DNA from: WHSW01 sp963767285
GTDB taxonomy: Bacteria > Actinomycetota > Thermoleophilia > Solirubrobacterales > 70-9
Length of the DNA: 64,000 nt
Assembly: GCA_963767285.1 (NCBI GenBank)
Contig: CAVYDJ010000003.1
Location: 310,001-374,000, forward strand
Direction: 5' to 3'
Part shown: positions 61,240-64,000 of the stretch, piece after piece
How the letters are laid out: the number at the start of each line of letters is the position of its first letter
Numbering within the stretch: position 1 is the stretch's first letter
Notes under the pieces: model-generated
Seen by the model: only the letters and a program-made list of their open reading frames with translations
The model's database searches: none
Told to the model about the DNA's origin: nothing
Translations under genes and position numbers: made by a program

Positions 61240-61998
61240 ATGCGTTCTGCTGTTGCATTGGTGGGTGTCGTGCTCGCGGCGGGAGTGATCCCGGCGTCGA
61301 CCGCCCTTGCCGACGGCAAGGGAGTGGAGCACCACTCGGACTTCGCGGTGACGCTGAGCGGGCCCCAGGAGGCGTCGGTCGAGGGCCGCGCCACCTACGA
61401 GATGCAGATCACCAACACCGGCCCCGACGCCACGGAGCCGAAGTTGCGCTTCAACCGCGGCAAGAACGCGACGGCGGCCGACTTCGACGAGGGCAAGTCG
61501 GTTCGCACGATCTCCCAGACGGCGTCCCAGGGCGACTGCACCACCGACGCGGACGGCGTCATCTGCAAGCCCGGCACGCTCGCGGTGGGCGAAACGGTCG
61601 ACATCGAGGTGGTGATGAAGATCTTCGACGACTACTCGCCGAAGCTGACCGTGCAGGCGACCGTGGCGCCGGAGCTGGTCCCGGCGTTCGACACCAACCA
61701 CGACAACGACCACGCCACGGTGTCCACGAAGGTCCGGCCGCCGATCTCCGTCGACGGAGTGCCCGATAACTGCGCGAGGAGCCCGTTCAAGCTCAAGATC
61801 GAGACCGACGTCCCGAAGGCGAAGAAGACGAAGGTGGCCGTCGACGGCAAGGTACTCGACACCAGCTCCGCCGAGAAGTGGTCCGTGACGGTGAAGCCGG
61901 ACGACCTCGACAAGGGCTCGCACAAGCTCTCGGTCGTCGTCCAGGGCGGTAGCGGCGGCGCCCTGGCGAAGCTGGACGACAAGTTCAAGACGTGTTGA
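61240..61998 (+). CDS. Exported DUF11-like surface protein
   Basis: A 252-residue protein. ATG 61240 has GGGAG a few bases before and TAGATT (61209-61214) as a possible -10. A signal peptide covers about residues 1-24 (VALVGVVLAAGVIPASTALA). Residues about 30-155 form a DUF11-like Ig-fold domain (DFAVTLSGPQEASVEGRATY, EMQITNTGPDATEPKLRF, GETVDIEVVMKI). The C-terminal half has a second beta domain and ends in Cys. It likely sits at the cell surface. Alone in its transcript. Confidence 0.8.
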   Translation: MRSAVALVGVVLAAGVIPASTALADGKGVEHHSDFAVTLSGPQEASVEGRATYEMQITNTGPDATEPKLRFNRGKNATAADFDEGKSVRTISQTASQGDCTTDADGVICKPGTLAVGETVDIEVVMKIFDDYSPKLTVQATVAPELVPAFDTNHDNDHATVSTKVRPPISVDGVPDNCARSPFKLKIETDVPKAKKTKVAVDGKVLDTSSAEKWSVTVKPDDLDKGSHKLSVVVQGGSGGALAKLDDKFKTC

Positions 61999-62028
61999 GT
62001 ACCGCCTGATTCGAGGCGTGGCCGGAAG

Positions 62029-62065
62029 GTAATCGATCGGTTACTCTGTGTAATCGAGTGATTAC
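62029..62065. promoter_or_regulatory. Two 16-bp palindromes before the TetR gene
   Basis: GTAATCGATCGGTTAC (62029-62044, one mismatch) and GTAATCGAGTGATTAC (62050-62065, perfect 6-bp arms) lie 21 bases apart centre to centre. The second ends four bases before the GTG start of the TetR gene. This is the layout of a TetR autoregulatory operator pair. Confidence 0.75.
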
Positions 62066-62068
62066 CTA

Positions 62069-62689
62069 GTGGCCGCCCCACGCGACACCAGAGCCCGGAT
62101 CCTCGCCGCCGCGATCGAGCTGTTCGCCGAGCGCGGCTACACCGGCACGTCGATCGGCGAGATCGAGGCCGCCGCGGGGCTGGCGCCGAGGTCGGGCGGC
62201 CTCTACAAGCACTTCGCGAGCAAGGACGCGCTGCTGGAGGCGGCGCTCTCCGAGCGGCTGGGCGAGATCGAGGCGTTCAATGCCCGGCTCGAGGTCGAGC
62301 CACTCGGCGACCTGCGCGCGGAGCTGACCCTGACCGCCCGCTGGGGCCTCGCCGAGCTCGCCCGCGAGCGCCAGCTGGTGCGGATCGTGATGCGCGACGG
62401 CGGCCGTGTCCCAGAGCTCGCCGAGCGCTTCCACGCCGCGATCGTCCGGCCCGGGATCGAGCTCACGATCCGGGGCCTGAAGCGCTACGCCGGCGAGCGC
62501 GGCGCATCGGTCCCCGACCCGGAGGCGCTCGGCGAGGTCGTCTGCGCGTCGCTGGTCGGGTTCAGCCTCCAGCAGACCCTGTTCGGCGAGCGGTTCGCCG
62601 GCGTCGACGCGGACCGCTTCGCGGCCGCCTGGGTCGACTCTTGCCTCGCGATCATCGAGAACCTCGAAAGGAACGAAGTCCATGCCTGA
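62069..62689 (+). CDS. TetR-family transcriptional regulator
   Basis: A 206-residue repressor. The N-terminal HTH (about residues 6-52) reads RARILAAAIELFAERGYTGTSIGEIEAAAGLAPRSGGLYKHFASKDAL. The C-terminal ligand domain is helical and ends with AAAWVDSCLAIIENLERNE. The start is GTG at 62069. Two palindromic operators lie directly upstream, so it probably represses itself and the overlapping downstream membrane/AhpD fusion gene (8-nt overlap). Its ligand is unknown but is likely related to that gene's function. Confidence 0.9.
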   Translation: MAAPRDTRARILAAAIELFAERGYTGTSIGEIEAAAGLAPRSGGLYKHFASKDALLEAALSERLGEIEAFNARLEVEPLGDLRAELTLTARWGLAELARERQLVRIVMRDGGRVPELAERFHAAIVRPGIELTIRGLKRYAGERGASVPDPEALGEVVCASLVGFSLQQTLFGERFAGVDADRFAAAWVDSCLAIIENLERNEVHA

Positions 62690-63752
62690 TCCCTGCTCGA
62701 CCCCGACCCGGCACCGAACCGCGATCCGCGCCGCGCTCGGCGGCGTCGGCCTGATCCAGGTCTTCAACGGCCTCTACGCGCTGTTCGCCCCGAGCTCGTT
62801 CTACAGCGACTTCCCGCTCGGGCGCGGCTGGGTCGAGGCGCTGCCCTCCTACAGCGAACACCTCGTCCGTGACGTCGGCGGGCTCTTCCTGGCCACCGGG
62901 GCGGTACTGCTCGCCGCGGCGTGGACACTGCAGCGCCGGCTGGTGATCGTCGCCGCGGCCGCGTTCCTGCTCTTCTCGCTCCCGCACGCGATCTACCACT
63001 TCCTCAATCTGGGCCCGTACTCGACCGGCGACGCGATCGCCAACGCGCTCGGGGTCGCGACGCTCGTCGTGCTTCCGCTCTGGGTCCTGTTCGAGCTCCG
63101 CCGCCAGAGCAGTCATCCGGCGCCAAGCGCGCGCGGGGCGGGGCCGACCGACGGCAACGCGCGAATCGCCGGGGTTCCGGAGGACACCCGCAATCCGCTG
63201 GTCCGCTACGGCTATCGCGAATCACGCCGTCGCTACGGCGAGGTCATGGACCCGCTGCGGATCTACGCCCACCACCCCAAGGTGATGCTCGGCTATGCGG
63301 CGCTGGAGACCGCCTCGGAGCGCTCGACCCTGGTCGACGAGCGGCTCAAGCACCTGGCGCAGGTGCGGGCGGCGATGGTCTGCGGCTGCGAGTGGTGCCT
63401 GGACTTCGGCTCCTCGATCAGCGAGGAGGCCGGGGTCGGCGAGGAGGACCTGCGCGAGCTGCCGACCTATGCCTCCAGCGACCGGTTCAGCGACCTCGAG
63501 AAGGCGGTCCTGGACTACGCGACCGGGATCTCGCGCAGCCCGGTCGACGTTCCCGACGAGCTGTTCGACCGCCTGCGCTCGCACCTCGACGAGCCGCAGC
63601 TCGTCGAGCTCACCCACATGATCGCGCTCGAGAACTACCGCGCCCGCTTCAACTGGGCGTTCGGGATCGAGGACCAGGGCTTCTCGGAGGGCGCCTACTG
63701 CGTGCGGCCGGCGGCGAGCGAACCGGTGCTTGCGGGAAAGCCCCTTCCCTAG
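62682..63752 (+). CDS. Membrane/AhpD-like (carboxymuconolactone decarboxylase family) fusion protein
   Basis: A 356-residue fusion. The first ~145 residues have four membrane helices (GGVGLIQVFNGLYALFAPSSFY, LFLATGAVLLAAAWTL, LVIVAAAAFLLFSLPHAIYHFL, LGVATLVVLPLWVLFEL). The last ~190 residues match the AhpD/carboxymuconolactone decarboxylase fold: LKHLAQVRAAMVCGCEWCLDFG with the CxxC redox pair and downstream His (HMIALENYRARFN). It may reduce peroxides or handle a lipid electrophile at the membrane. The ATG overlaps the TetR gene by 8 nt and is under its control by inference. Confidence 0.82.
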   Translation: MPDPCSTPTRHRTAIRAALGGVGLIQVFNGLYALFAPSSFYSDFPLGRGWVEALPSYSEHLVRDVGGLFLATGAVLLAAAWTLQRRLVIVAAAAFLLFSLPHAIYHFLNLGPYSTGDAIANALGVATLVVLPLWVLFELRRQSSHPAPSARGAGPTDGNARIAGVPEDTRNPLVRYGYRESRRRYGEVMDPLRIYAHHPKVMLGYAALETASERSTLVDERLKHLAQVRAAMVCGCEWCLDFGSSISEEAGVGEEDLRELPTYASSDRFSDLEKAVLDYATGISRSPVDVPDELFDRLRSHLDEPQLVELTHMIALENYRARFNWAFGIEDQGFSEGAYCVRPAASEPVLAGKPLP

Positions 63753-63762
63753 AGTCCCCTCG

Positions 63763-64000
63763 GTGATTTCGCGACGGATCGCGGTGGGGATCGCCGTATG
63801 GCTGACGCTCGGTGCGGCGACCGCCCAGGCCGACGCCGGCGAGGACGTCGTCTCCAGCAAGGTGGCGGCGCGCCCCGCGGCCGTGCGCGACTACTGGACG
63901 CCGGAGCGGATGCGCATGGCGAGCCCGGCGGACATGGTGGTGGACGCGGCCGGCGAGCTCGTGCGGGAGGCCGGCCAGCCGCGCGTGGCGACCGACGTCA
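63763..64000 (+). CDS. Exported protein, N-terminal part (probable secreted trypsin-like protease), cut by window end
   Basis: Open from GTG 63763 to the end of the window (79 residues). A signal peptide covers about residues 1-24 (VGIAVWLTLGAATAQA). The following AAVRDYWTPERMRMASPADM resembles the propeptide-like start of secreted trypsin-like serine proteases in actinobacteria, but the catalytic region is outside the window. The start codon fits; the gene is incomplete. It follows the AhpD fusion gene by ten bases. Confidence 0.6.
   Translation, partial: MISRRIAVGIAVWLTLGAATAQADAGEDVVSSKVAARPAAVRDYWTPERMRMASPADMVVDAAGELVREAGQPRVATDV

Overview
The window is very G+C-rich chromosomal DNA from a Gram-positive-type bacterium, most likely an actinobacterium of the Thermoleophilia/Solirubrobacterales kind. 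This is inferred from gene content: the rpsF-ssb-rpsR-rplI-dnaB block, a WS/DGAT acyltransferase, F420/deazaflavin-type and DUF2804 proteins, TreT trehalose synthase, frequent GTG/TTG starts, and many start codons sitting 6-10 nt behind a TAnnnT box (leaderless promoters). No phage, plasmid, insertion sequence or CRISPR array is visible. The only island-like stretch is about 1 kb between a broken and an intact copy of tRNA-Arg(CCU).

Layout. 1-4037: end of a histidine-utilisation operon (hutU, a peptide-deformylase-like gene, hutF, hutI) joined by 4-nt overlaps; the deformylase-like enzyme may supply the missing formylglutamate deformylase step. 4074-7128: an exported protein, a divergent-type GDPD and a Ddn-like protein. 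7161-8327: partial tRNA-Arg copy, two small unknown genes, intact tRNA-Arg. 8331-13979: cupin/TPR protein, GNAT-like fragment, a large LuxR/AAA regulator, WS/DGAT. 14013-18405: SnoaL remnant, exported beta-propeller, flavin amine oxidase, class II aldolase and PfkB kinase. 18426-21434: alkA-ogt alkylation repair and PhoD phosphatase. 21431-25935: benzoylformate-decarboxylase-like enzyme with an FAD/Fe-S dehydrogenase. 26028-27741: class III cyclase, coiled-coil protein and lipoprotein in an overlapping operon behind a palindromic operator. 27738-34927: pyrE, L,D-transpeptidase, CPBP protease, HAD hydrolase, MscS channel, class A PBP, thiL and an antisense-overlapping FlgM-like gene.

34991-44954: an M28-like membrane protein without catalytic residues, an MprAB-PepD-like unit (response regulator, kinase, HtrA lipoprotein), treT and a GT20 trehalose-phosphate synthase, and exported proteins. 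45014-52701: ribosomal/replication block (rpsF, ssb, rpsR, rplI, then dnaB with an overlapping DnaC/DnaI-like loader, purA, homocysteine methyltransferase). 52698-54666: a polytopic membrane protein (apparently frameshifted at its end) with a 40-residue partner, behind an operator that matches the one upstream of the cyclase operon. 54792-61998: biotin-dependent carboxylase subunit, DUF2804, a prepilin-like protein, small lipoproteins, CBS-domain protein and membrane/exported proteins. 62029-63752: TetR regulator behind two palindromes, overlapping a membrane/AhpD fusion protein. The window ends inside an exported protein.

The most unusual items are the shared 20-bp operator linking the cyclase operon to the polytopic membrane protein, the tRNA-Arg duplication, the deformylase in the hut operon, the dead M28 membrane protein and the DnaC-like loader. 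No gene-free stretch exceeds 300 bases; the largest, about 7129-7411, holds the tRNA remnant and a 30-bp palindrome.
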